A DNA stretch of 12,301 nt from an uncultured Collinsella sp. (GTDB taxonomy: Bacteria > Actinomycetota > Coriobacteriia > Coriobacteriales > Coriobacteriaceae), in the NCBI GenBank assembly GCA_902494605.1, contig CABUUG010000044.1:1-12301 (forward strand). The letters are read 5' to 3'. The notes under the pieces are model-generated. The model was not told where the DNA came from. It did no database searches and saw nothing but the letters and a program-made list of their open reading frames with translations. A program made the position numbers and the translations under genes. This document shows positions 1 to 6,038 of the stretch, piece by piece (the stretch's first letter is position 1; the number at the start of each line of letters is the position of its first letter).

Positions 1-1
1 C

Positions 2-607
2 AAGACGACCATCACCAACCTCATCAACCGCTTCTACGAGGTCGATGACGGCGAGATCACGTACGACGGCATCGACGTCAAGCACATTGCCAAGGCCAGC
101 CTGCGCGGGTCGCTCGGCATTGTGCTGCAGGACACGCACCTGTTTAGCGGCACCATTGCGCAGAACATCCGCTTTGGCAAGCTCGACGCGACCGACGAGG
201 AAGTGCGCGCCGCTGCCGAGGCCGCCTGCGCCGACTCGTTTATCCGCCGCCTGCCGCGGGGCTACGACACACCGGTCACGGCCGACGGCGCCAACCTGTC
301 GCAGGGTCAGCGTCAGCTGCTCGCCATCGCGCGCGTGGCCGTTGCCGACCCGCCGGTGCTCATCCTGGACGAGGCCACGAGCTCCATTGACACGCGTACC
401 GAAAAGCTCATCGAGCGCGGTATGGACCGCATCATGCGCGGACGCACCACGTTTATGATTGCGCACCGCCTGTCCACCGTCCGCGACGCCGACGCCATCA
501 TGGTCCTCGAACACGGCCGCATCATCGAGCGCGGCACGCACGAAGAGTTGCTCGCCCAGCACGGCGAGTACTGGCAGCTGGCACACGGGTTAAAAGAGTT
601 GGATTAA
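2..607 (+). CDS. ABC transporter ATP-binding domain, C-terminal part (multidrug/lipid exporter type), 5' truncated
   Basis: The window opens inside this gene; the visible 201 residues are the end of an ABC nucleotide-binding domain. The first residue is the Walker A lysine (KTT...). Then come the Q-loop (LQDTHLFSGTI, Gln ~43), the signature LSQGQ (~99-103), Walker B with catalytic Glu (VLILDEATS, Asp 123/Glu 124), the D-loop (SSID) and the H-loop (IAHRLS, His ~155). The tail ends RGTHEELLAQHGEYW, usual for fused exporter half-transporters of the MdlB/LmrA class, in which an N-terminal six-helix membrane domain precedes this ATPase; that part lies off the left edge. It would power export at the cytoplasmic membrane. 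The substrate cannot be told. Such exporters often work as heterodimers, so the preceding gene may be its partner. A family A hairpin followed by five T lies about 50 bases after the stop and may end transcription. Confidence 0.95.
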   Translation, partial: KTTITNLINRFYEVDDGEITYDGIDVKHIAKASLRGSLGIVLQDTHLFSGTIAQNIRFGKLDATDEEVRAAAEAACADSFIRRLPRGYDTPVTADGANLSQGQRQLLAIARVAVADPPVLILDEATSSIDTRTEKLIERGMDRIMRGRTTFMIAHRLSTVRDADAIMVLEHGRIIERGTHEELLAQHGEYWQLAHGLKELD

Positions 608-656
608 CCCGTTCGAGCACGATGCTTTGACCCCTCCGTGCCTCTCACCTCGCCTC

Positions 657-721
657 AAACCATCACAACATTCGGCGTTTTTTGCCAAAATCGGGAAAAG
701 CATCGAATGTTGTGATGGTTT
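657..721 (+). repeat. Family A palindromic repeat, copy 1
   Basis: A 65-bp element with perfect 18-bp inverted arms (AAACCATCACAACATTCG at 657-674; its complement at 704-721) around a 29-nt centre. The centre can itself pair in part (T-run against A-run, CC against GG), so nearly the whole element could form one hairpin. It is followed by an unbroken T5 (719-723), so here it could also act as a terminator for the ABC transporter gene. The same arms recur at 1898-1964 and 4561-4625. Its mobility and function are unknown. Confidence 0.85.
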
Positions 722-822
722 TTCTGCCACTCGACCGGGTGGAATCGCTTTCTTGTGCACGAAGGTGTGCGGACCCGTGGGCAGGGGAATAAGGTTGGTT
801 ATCCGACTCTATTGGAGGGCTC

Positions 823-1860
823 ATGGACCTGCCGATCGTCCTGTCCCATAAGACTGCCTGGCTGTACCACAACGTGGCGCGCCCGTCCGAGCCGCTCTCG
901 CGGGCAAGCAGCCTATACGATGAGGACTCGCTTGCCAACGAGGCGGAGCCGACTGCGGACCTGCCCAAATTGGGACTCGATGCCAAGGGGCTGAGGGCTT
1001 CAACGGCAGTTGGGATCGTTACCGACTATCTGGTTTCGCTCGGTATTCCACGAGAAGAACTCGATCATATCGACACGCTCGTCAACTTCGATTTTGAGCG
1101 CTCGACGCCGGCTGGATTTAGGTGCCACGTGTTTGGGGCGCCGATACCTCCAGGCCATCTTATCGAGGTGGCAGAGGGCCTTCTAGTGGTTGATGAGGCC
1201 ATGTGCTTTGTCCAAGCGGGTTCGTGGATGAGCGAGCCCGAGCAGCTGGAATATGGGTATGAAATTTGCGCCCGTTACCATTTGAATCATCTGTCGACAG
1301 GCGATTATATCGAGATGGGGCAGAGGTATACCGTTGCCGACTTGATTGCTTATTGCAACGAGAACCGATCTCGTCAGGGGGCTATACGCGCGGCCGCCGT
1401 GCTCAAGCGCGTGCACGATGGCGCGCGGTCGCCCATGGAGACGGCCACCGCAATCATGGTCGTAGCAAAACGTTCCCAGGGAGGGCTGGGATACGCCAAG
1501 GTCGAGCTCAACCATCGGGTCGATGTTCCCAGCGAGTTCAAGTATCTCGCAAAGGCCGGGTATTTCGAGATCGACGTATATGCGCCTGCGAGCGGTACGG
1601 GGATTGAATACAACGGTTCGGACCATCTTGATAAACAGCGCAGCGCGTCGGATGCGGAGCGTATGACCGTGCTGAGCGCGCTGGGCTTTAGGATGATCGT
1701 CCTCACCGGGACTCAGTTTGCCCACCAGCTGCAATTGCACCGGGCGATGAATGCCATCGCGCTCGCTATGGGCCTTAAGTGCGACCGAAGCGAAGCGTTC
1801 CAGAAACGTCAGAACGACCTGCGAGAGTTCGTGATTCGACACTGGGACGGCGGCCTTTAG
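823..1860 (+). CDS. DUF559/AbiEi-like protein with Vsr-type (PD-(D/E)XK) endonuclease-like C-terminus
   Basis: A 345-aa soluble protein with no signal peptide or membrane segment. The ATG at 823 is preceded by GGAGGG (814-819). The C-terminal third fits the DUF559/Vsr-like nuclease fold: EIDVYAP (Asp 251), then IEYNGSDH (Glu 262, His 268), then an R/D-rich helix and LSALGFRMIVLTGTQ. Upstream is SPMETATAI, matching the conserved SxxE stretch of this group. The N-terminus (LSHKTAWLYH) resembles the start of AbiEi-type proteins common in actinobacteria. Whether it cuts DNA, regulates transcription or has lost activity cannot be judged. No toxin (AbiEii-like) or methylase gene is adjacent, so it is not a recognisable toxin-antitoxin pair or restriction system. 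It stands alone between two family A palindromes (657-721 and 1898-1964), the oddest thing about it. Family assignment is from remembered motif patterns. I saw no convincing promoter in 722-822. Confidence 0.8.
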   Translation: MDLPIVLSHKTAWLYHNVARPSEPLSRASSLYDEDSLANEAEPTADLPKLGLDAKGLRASTAVGIVTDYLVSLGIPREELDHIDTLVNFDFERSTPAGFRCHVFGAPIPPGHLIEVAEGLLVVDEAMCFVQAGSWMSEPEQLEYGYEICARYHLNHLSTGDYIEMGQRYTVADLIAYCNENRSRQGAIRAAAVLKRVHDGARSPMETATAIMVVAKRSQGGLGYAKVELNHRVDVPSEFKYLAKAGYFEIDVYAPASGTGIEYNGSDHLDKQRSASDAERMTVLSALGFRMIVLTGTQFAHQLQLHRAMNAIALAMGLKCDRSEAFQKRQNDLREFVIRHWDGGL

Positions 1861-1897
1861 GGGTGTTTCGGCCCTTCTGCGGGGTGCCGTGGGCAGG

Positions 1898-1964
1898 CAG
1901 ATCATCACAACATTCGACGTTTTTCGCCAAAATCGGGAAAAGCATCGAATGTTGTGATGGTCTG
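1898..1964 (+). repeat. Family A palindromic repeat, copy 2
   Basis: Arms of 19 nt (CAGATCATCACAACATTCG at 1898-1916 against 1946-1964) pair throughout, with one G-T wobble, around a 29-nt centre nearly identical to copy 1 and in the same orientation. The outermost bases differ from copy 1 (CAGA...TCTG instead of AAAC...GTTT), yet they still pair within this copy. No T-run follows, so it is less terminator-like than copy 1. It begins 38 bases after the stop of the DUF559-like gene and lies about 130 bases before moaA. Confidence 0.85.
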
Positions 1965-2093
1965 TGCTGAGGATGGGCTTGGGAAGCCGGTCTTGCTCGA
2001 AGCGACCTGTCCTGTCGTACGGGTGTCGGCGTGATTCTCTCGTGGGGTATTATGTTTTCCGAAGAATAAAACGCCGCGCGAGGGGAGGGCTGC

Positions 2094-3149
2094 GTGGACG
2101 GACGCGTGCAACATGACGGTTTTGGCCGCGATATCAACTACCTGCGCATTGCCGTTACCGACAAGTGCAATTTCCGCTGTATCTATTGCATGCCGGCCGA
2201 TGGCGTGGCGCCCCGTGCGCACGACGAGCTGCTCAGCGCCGAGGAAATCGCCCGCTTTGTGCGCTTGGTGGCGGGGGAGGGCATTCGCCGCGTGCGCCTG
2301 ACGGGTGGCGAGCCGCTGGTCAGCCGCCGTATCATTCCGCTTATTCGCGACATCCGTGCGATTCCGCAGATCGAGGACATCTCGCTCACCACCAACGGCG
2401 CCCTGCTGCCCAGGCTGGCGCCGCAGCTCAAAGACGCGGGGCTTAACCGAGTCAACATCTCGCTCGACACGCTCGACCCTACGCTGTTTGGAAAGATCAC
2501 GCGCCTGGGCCGGCTCGAGCAGACCATGGCCGGCATCGATGCGGCGCTGGCTTGGGGCTTTGAGCCCGTTAAGGTCAACTGCGTTGTGGTGCGCCGGCTC
2601 AACCAGGATGTGGCGGCCCTCGCGCGACTGACCGTCGACCGCCCCATCCACCTGCGATTTATCGAATACATGCCCATTGGCGACGAGCACACGAGCTCGC
2701 ATTGCGCTGTGGACCCGCATGCTCCCGCGCTCAATCCCGAGCTGTGGGACGCGAGCGACACCGTGCCGAGCGACGAGCTGCGGGTGCGCATCAATGCCGG
2801 GGCCACCGCGGCGGGACTGGGCGAGCTTGAGCCGCTCGACATCAACGACGCTCCTGCCGGCGCGGGCCCTGCGCGCTATTGGCACTTTCCGGGCGCGGCG
2901 GGAACAGTTGGCTTTATCAGCGCTATGTCCAACCATTTTTGCGCGAATTGCAACCGTCTGCGCCTGACGGCCGATGGCAACGTGCGTCCGTGCCTGTTCA
3001 GCGATGCCGAGTATTCGGTGCGCGAGGCGCTGCGTCGTGGTGATGATATGCAGGTACTTTCGATTTGGCGCGATGCCGTGGCCCACAAACCGCAGGAACA
3101 CGCGATAATTGAGGGCACGCAACGATTTATGTCCCAAATCGGAGGATGA
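2094..3149 (+). CDS. moaA: GTP 3',8-cyclase MoaA (molybdenum cofactor biosynthesis)
   Basis: A 351-aa radical SAM enzyme that converts GTP to 3',8-cyclo-7,8-dihydro-GTP, the first step of molybdenum cofactor synthesis in the cytoplasm. The N-terminal radical SAM cluster motif is CNFRCIYC (Cys 25, 29, 32) and the SAM-binding GGEP is at 71-74. The second, substrate-binding cluster is CANC-13-C (Cys 283, 286, 300). The protein ends in Gly-Gly, the conserved MoaA tail needed for activity in the family. Length is slightly above the usual ~330. The GTG start at 2094 is chosen because GGGGAGGG (2082-2089) precedes it and translation gives the normal N-terminus (FGRDINYLRIAVTDKCNFRC). moaC-mobB follows with 4 bases between, so they form an operon. 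A TATTAT at 2048-2053 could be a -10 box, but no good -35 is visible. I could not see a Moco riboswitch fold in the 130-base leader. Confidence 0.97.
   Translation: MDGRVQHDGFGRDINYLRIAVTDKCNFRCIYCMPADGVAPRAHDELLSAEEIARFVRLVAGEGIRRVRLTGGEPLVSRRIIPLIRDIRAIPQIEDISLTTNGALLPRLAPQLKDAGLNRVNISLDTLDPTLFGKITRLGRLEQTMAGIDAALAWGFEPVKVNCVVVRRLNQDVAALARLTVDRPIHLRFIEYMPIGDEHTSSHCAVDPHAPALNPELWDASDTVPSDELRVRINAGATAAGLGELEPLDINDAPAGAGPARYWHFPGAAGTVGFISAMSNHFCANCNRLRLTADGNVRPCLFSDAEYSVREALRRGDDMQVLSIWRDAVAHKPQEHAIIEGTQRFMSQIGG
3141..3145 (+). promoter_or_regulatory. Ribosome binding site of moaC-mobB, made from the MoaA Gly-Gly codons
   Basis: GGAGG lies 8 bases before the ATG at 3154 and decides that start. 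The same bases (ATC GGA GGA TGA) encode the last Ile-Gly-Gly-stop of MoaA, so the essential Gly-Gly tail and the ribosome site of the next gene share one sequence. This points to coupled translation of the two genes. Confidence 0.8.
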
Positions 3150-3153
3150 TCAT

Positions 3154-4452
3154 ATGGCCAAGAGCAGGTACGCCGATGCCACCAAGGCCGCTCGCAGGGC
3201 CGCGATGTCTGCCCACAAAGTTACGGCTGCGGCCAGCGATGCCGTTGCAGGCACGCAGCCCTCTGCCAGTGCTGCCACCGAGCCCGCCCGTGACGCCCGC
3301 CGCGACGAGCTGACACACGTGGACGCCAAGGGCGAGGTACGCATGGTCGACGTGTCCGACAAGGCCGAGACCCATCGCATCGCCATCGCCGAGGGCACCA
3401 TCCTCATGCACCCCGAGACGCAGGCCATGGTGCTGCAGGACCGCGCCAAAAAGGGCGACGTGCTTGCCTGCGCGCGCGTGGCGGGCATTATGGCCATCAA
3501 GCGCACCAGCGACATCATCCCCATGTGCCATCCTTTGCTTATTACCAAGAGTAAGTGCGACATTGCGCCCATCGCTCCGGCGGGGACGCCGGCCGAGGAC
3601 GTGCCCGAGGGCTGGGCGCCGGCGCGCGCGGACGGGCAGGTTGGCTTTCACGTACTGGTTACGGCCGGCGTGACGGGCAAGACGGGTATTGAGATGGAGG
3701 CTCTGACTGGAGCGAGTGCCGCGTGCCTAACGATCTATGACATGTGCAAGGCGGTCGATCGCGGCATGGAGATCGTCGACGTTCGCTTGCTGCACAAGGA
3801 AGGCGGCCGCTCGGGCGTGTGGGATCGTGTAGAGCGTCAGGCCGCTGCCGTTGAGGCCGTGGGAGCCGCGGGCAATGCACCCGCGCCCGCACCCGTCGCC
3901 GTCGCACCCGCAGCTCCGACACCGGCCGTCCCCGCGATCGCGTTTATCGGCTACCAAAACTCGGGCAAGACCACGCTCGTCGAGAAGGTTATCGCCGAGC
4001 TCACTCGCCGCGGCCTGCGCGTGGGTTCGCTCAAGCATCATGGACATCACGGCTTTGATATCGATGTGCCCGCTAAGGACACCTGGCGCCATCACCAGGC
4101 CGGCTCCAAGCACGTGGGCCTCATCTGCGCCACGCGCTGGGCGGAGTACGCCGACACGCGCGAGGAGGACGAGATGCCCGCGCGCGAGCTGCTGTCGCGT
4201 TACAACGATGTCGACGTGGTGATCATCGAGGGCTACAAGACCGAGGGCTTCGACAACATCGTGGTCGCGCGCTCCGGTGTCGACCGTCTGCGCGGCAAGA
4301 GCTCGCTCGACCTGGTCGATGGCCACACGCTGGCCCTTGCCTGCAATGAGGCCTTGGCGCGTCAGGCCTTCGACGCCGGCTTTGCGACCCGAGCCATCAA
4401 CATCAACGACGCCCGAGCCATCTGCGATCTGATTCAGGACCATCTGGCCTAA
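3154..4452 (+). CDS. moaC: MoaC-MobB fusion: cyclic pyranopterin monophosphate synthase joined to molybdopterin-guanine dinucleotide biosynthesis protein B
   Basis: A 432-aa cytoplasmic protein with two Moco enzymes in one chain. After an Ala/Lys-rich 50-residue extension, a MoaC domain runs from LTHVDAKG (53) to about 235. The E. coli MoaC active residues (K51, H77, E112, E114, D128, K131) all have counterparts: K100 (KGDV), H126 (CHPL), E180 and E182 (EMEALT), D196 and K199 (YDMCK). It would form cPMP from the MoaA product. An Ala/Pro linker (~236-260) leads to a MobB domain. This has a Walker A loop GYQNSGKTT (266-274), HHGHHGFDID and VVIIEGYK, and is a GTP-binding helper for attaching guanine nucleotide to molybdopterin. 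MoaC acts early and MobB late, so the fusion joins non-consecutive steps. The start at 3154 has GGAGG at 3141-3145; a longer in-frame reading from TTG at 3109 has no ribosome site and overlaps moaA. No sign of frameshift. A terminator-like hairpin overlaps the stop. Confidence 0.93.
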   Translation: MAKSRYADATKAARRAAMSAHKVTAAASDAVAGTQPSASAATEPARDARRDELTHVDAKGEVRMVDVSDKAETHRIAIAEGTILMHPETQAMVLQDRAKKGDVLACARVAGIMAIKRTSDIIPMCHPLLITKSKCDIAPIAPAGTPAEDVPEGWAPARADGQVGFHVLVTAGVTGKTGIEMEALTGASAACLTIYDMCKAVDRGMEIVDVRLLHKEGGRSGVWDRVERQAAAVEAVGAAGNAPAPAPVAVAPAAPTPAVPAIAFIGYQNSGKTTLVEKVIAELTRRGLRVGSLKHHGHHGFDIDVPAKDTWRHHQAGSKHVGLICATRWAEYADTREEDEMPARELLSRYNDVDVVIIEGYKTEGFDNIVVARSGVDRLRGKSSLDLVDGHTLALACNEALARQAFDAGFATRAININDARAICDLIQDHLA

Positions 4453-4491
4453 AACCTGCCAAAAAGGGACAGGTTTATTTCGGCAGGTTTT
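4451..4491 (+). terminator. Terminator-like hairpin after moaC-mobB
   Basis: Ten-base perfect arms AAAACCTGCC (4451-4460) and GGCAGGTTTT (4482-4491) begin inside the stop codon. The A...T ends make it usable on both strands. The middle (AAAAAGGGACAGGTTTATTT) resembles the centres of the family B repeats nearby, so this may be a diverged member rather than a dedicated terminator. Termination itself is inferred. Confidence 0.6.
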
Positions 4492-4510
4492 ATCTGGGCA
4501 AACGTCACTT

Positions 4511-4543
4511 CCACCACAAAGGGGCCAGGCACCTTTGTGGTGG
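4511..4543. repeat. Family B palindromic repeat, copy 1
   Basis: A 33-bp element with perfect 12-bp arms CCACCACAAAGG (4511-4522) and CCTTTGTGGTGG (4532-4543) around GGCCAGGCA. It is followed by ATTTT, so weak terminator function is possible. The same arms and the centre pattern G(G)CAGGYA recur at 4651-4696 and 5613-5645. Confidence 0.8.
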
Positions 4544-4560
4544 ATTTTGCTTTGCAGTAA

Positions 4561-4625
4561 AAACCATCACAACATTCGATGAAAATCGCGATTTTGTCGA
4601 AAAACGTCGAATGTTGTGATGGTTT
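4561..4625 (-). repeat. Family A palindromic repeat, copy 3 (inverted, diverged centre)
   Basis: A 65-bp element with the same perfect 18-bp arms as copy 1 (4561-4578 and 4608-4625). The asymmetric centre matches copies 1 and 2 only when read on the other strand, so this copy is inverted relative to them. Half of the centre has changed to make AAAATCGCGATTTT (4582-4595), a perfect 14-base palindrome absent from the other copies. It sits between two family B elements. Confidence 0.85.
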
Positions 4626-4650
4626 GTGCCCCGGGCAGGCCGCCCTTCGG

Positions 4651-4696
4651 ACCCGGCCACCACAAAGGGGGGCAGGCACCTTTGTGGTGGCCGGGT
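4651..4696. repeat. Family B palindromic repeat, copy 2 (long-armed)
   Basis: A 46-bp element with perfect 18-bp arms ACCCGGCCACCACAAAGG (4651-4668) and its complement (4679-4696) around GGGGCAGGCA. It contains the CCACCACAAAGG core arms of copy 1, with six more paired bases outside. No T-run follows, so simple terminator function is unlikely. Confidence 0.8.
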
Positions 4697-4777
4697 CCCA
4701 ACGGCCTGCGCCTTGGTATACCATGTACGCCGTTCACGAATACACCCCACACCGCCGCACAACCCAGAAAGGCCCCC

Positions 4778-5599
4778 ATGGACACCACCTTCAGCCACAT
4801 CAAAGCCGTGTTCTGCGATATCGACGGCACGCTGCTCACGAGCCAGCACACGGTGTCCCCGCGCACCGTGGCGGCGATCCGCGCCCTGCGCGAGCGCGGT
4901 GTGCTCTTTGGCCTGTGCACCGGGCGCGACGCCCACGCGACCGAGGCCATGTACGAGCTCTGGGGCATCGAAGGCCTGGTAGACGTGATGGTGGGCTGCG
5001 GTGGCGCCGAGGTCATCGACCGCGCGCACGACATCAACGAGCTGAGCTATCCGCTGCCGGGCGAGACCATCGCGCGCATCTGCAAGCACATGGCGGACCT
5101 TCCGGCAACGCCCGTCTGCCCCCGAGACGGCGTGTTCTACGTGCCCGAGAGCAACGCGTGCGTCGAGCACCTGTCGCGCGTCGACGGCGTGCCCTACCAG
5201 GTGGTCGATTTTGCCGAGTTCTTGCGCGAGCCGCAGCCCAAGGTGATGTTTACCATGGCGCCCGAGGTAATGCCGCGGGTGATTGAGCGAGCATCGACGT
5301 TTGCCGATGACACTGTTAAGGCGGCGGCTCTGCAAACCACGCAGCGGCTCTACGAGTTTATGGATCCGCGCGTGTCCAAGACGCGCGGCCTTGTGCGCGT
5401 GGCGGAGCTCAACGACATGGAGCTCCAAGACATCTGCGTGTTTGGCGATGCGGACAACGACACCTGCATGGTGGCTGACGCCGGCGTGGGCGTGGCCATG
5501 GCAAATGGCAGCGATGCCACCCGTGCCGCCGCCGACTTTGTAACCGCCAGCAACGACAAAGACGGCATAGCGATCTTTATCGAGGAACATCTGCTGTAG
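4778..5599 (+). CDS. HAD-superfamily phosphatase, Cof type (class IIB)
   Basis: A 273-aa cytoplasmic hydrolase, the usual size for Cof-type HAD phosphatases that dephosphorylate small sugar or cofactor phosphates. All four catalytic motifs are present. Motif I is FCDIDGTLL (nucleophile Asp 14, Asp 16), motif II is CTGR (Thr 48), the motif III lysine is probably Lys 201 (SKTRG), and motif IV is GDADND (Asp 224, Asp 228). The end, GVGVAMANGS...DGIAIFIEEHLL, is typical of the family. The cap domain lies between motifs II and III (~85-190). The ATG at 4778 is chosen because AGAAAGG (4766-4772) precedes it; the frame stays open upstream only through repeats. The substrate cannot be predicted: this family is promiscuous, and the Moco genes upstream are separated by terminator-like structures. 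It is flanked by family B repeats on both sides. Confidence 0.92.
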   Translation: MDTTFSHIKAVFCDIDGTLLTSQHTVSPRTVAAIRALRERGVLFGLCTGRDAHATEAMYELWGIEGLVDVMVGCGGAEVIDRAHDINELSYPLPGETIARICKHMADLPATPVCPRDGVFYVPESNACVEHLSRVDGVPYQVVDFAEFLREPQPKVMFTMAPEVMPRVIERASTFADDTVKAAALQTTQRLYEFMDPRVSKTRGLVRVAELNDMELQDICVFGDADNDTCMVADAGVGVAMANGSDATRAAADFVTASNDKDGIAIFIEEHLL

Positions 5600-5612
5600 C
5601 GCAGGGGGAGAA

Positions 5613-5645
5613 CCACCACAAAAGGGGCAGGTACCTTTGCGGTGG
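5613..5645. repeat. Family B palindromic repeat, copy 3
   Basis: Arms CCACCACAAAAGG (from 5613) and CCTTTGCGGTGG (to 5645) pair with one extra A and one mismatch, around GGCAGGTA. It starts 13 bases after the HAD stop codon and could end that transcript. It also marks the edge of the AT-rich region leading to the pilus locus. Confidence 0.7.
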
Positions 5646-5889
5646 CCTCAGGCGATTTGGGCGAATTGATACCGAAAATCTGCGCGAAAATACAAATAAC
5701 GTTGTCTGAACATCACGCCTCTAACCACCGATGGGTTAAAGATATTCCCATCAATTTGGTAGTCTATTCCTCCCGGTTAATGATCTACCGTTCACAGGAC
5801 GCATGCTCTTGAGCAAAATGTTGTGCAAATAAATAAAATGCTATTAAAAAATGATAACTAGCTTAATTACCAGTAGAAATAGATATTTC

Positions 5890-5947
5890 ATAGCGAATAA
5901 ACGAAGGTAAATCCGAGCAAATGTCAAGCGAATTGAGAATTCGCTAT
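5890..5947. promoter_or_regulatory. Operator-like inverted repeats upstream of the pilus promoter
   Basis: AGCGAATTGAGAATTCGCT (5927-5945) is a perfect 8+3+8 palindrome. A third half-site ATAGCGAAT (5890-5898) is the exact complement of ATTCGCTAT (5939-5947). The spacing of one dyad plus an upstream half-site, ending about 17 bases before the -35 box, suits binding of a dimeric regulator. The regulator is unknown. Confidence 0.45.
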
Positions 5948-5963
5948 AAAACTATCGGTATTT

Positions 5964-5993
5964 TTGCTTAGATGTTCAAACAATTGCTACAAT
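5964..5993 (+). promoter_or_regulatory. Likely sigma-70 promoter of the pilus operon
   Basis: TTGCTT (5964-5969) and TACAAT (5988-5993) are separated by 18 bases within AT-rich DNA. Transcription would start near 6000 and give a leader of about 84 nt before the adhesin ATG. It is the best promoter match I found in the window. Confidence 0.55.
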
Positions 5994-6003
5994 ATGGATT
6001 ACT

Positions 6004-6038
6004 AAACGTGCGCAATTACAGATTGCGCAGATACGTTT
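6004..6038 (+). promoter_or_regulatory. Hairpin at the 5' end of the pilus mRNA leader
   Basis: TGCGCAAT (6009-6016) pairs perfectly with ATTGCGCA (6022-6029) around TACAG. The flanking AAACG (6004-6008) pairs with CGTTT (6034-6038) across a small asymmetric bulge. It lies just downstream of the predicted transcription start. It could be an mRNA-stabilising 5' stem, a protein-binding site, or a DNA operator. No T-run follows, so it is not a simple attenuator. Confidence 0.45.

Larger units (their letters stand above)
4453..4777. other. Gene-free, palindrome-dense intergenic region between moaC-mobB and the HAD gene
   Basis: This 325-base gap holds four stem-loop elements in a row: the hairpin at 4451-4491, family B at 4511-4543, family A (inverted) at 4561-4625 and family B at 4651-4696. 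No gene is credible here. Open frames crossing it translate the palindromes themselves. GGTATACC at 4715-4722 could supply a -10-like TATACC for the HAD gene, but there is no matching -35, so I do not call a promoter. Confidence 0.7.

Noticed and set aside
657..721. A conserved peptide (ITTFDAFPDFG..RRML) read through all family A copies on the minus strand
   Set aside because: A palindrome of fixed length with identical arms necessarily gives the same peptide ends. There is no start with a ribosome site, and the centres diverge in copy 3.
823..1860. AbiE-type toxin-antitoxin system
   Set aside because: The N-terminus resembles AbiEi-like proteins, but no nucleotidyltransferase toxin gene lies next to it. 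The neighbours are an ABC exporter and moaA.
1965..2093. Moco (molybdenum cofactor) riboswitch before moaA
   Set aside because: The leader is short and I could not trace the multi-stem fold. The only strong stem there is the family A repeat, which also occurs at unrelated genes.
1905..3137. Long open frame on the minus strand opposite moaA (and similar ones opposite the HAD and second pilin genes)
   Set aside because: Codon bias of GC-rich genes keeps the opposite strand open. The translations are rich in Arg, His, Gly and Val with no recognisable domain, while the plus-strand genes have full motifs and ribosome sites.
3109..3153. Upstream TTG start for moaC-mobB
   Set aside because: It overlaps moaA by about 40 bases and has no ribosome site, whereas ATG 3154 has GGAGG at 8 bases.
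657..4625. CRISPR array made of the family A repeats
   Set aside because: Only three copies, kilobases apart, separated by genes and not all in one orientation.
4715..4722. GGTATACC as promoter -10 of the HAD gene
   Set aside because: There is no acceptable -35 at 16-18 bases upstream; the region there is the arm of a family B palindrome.
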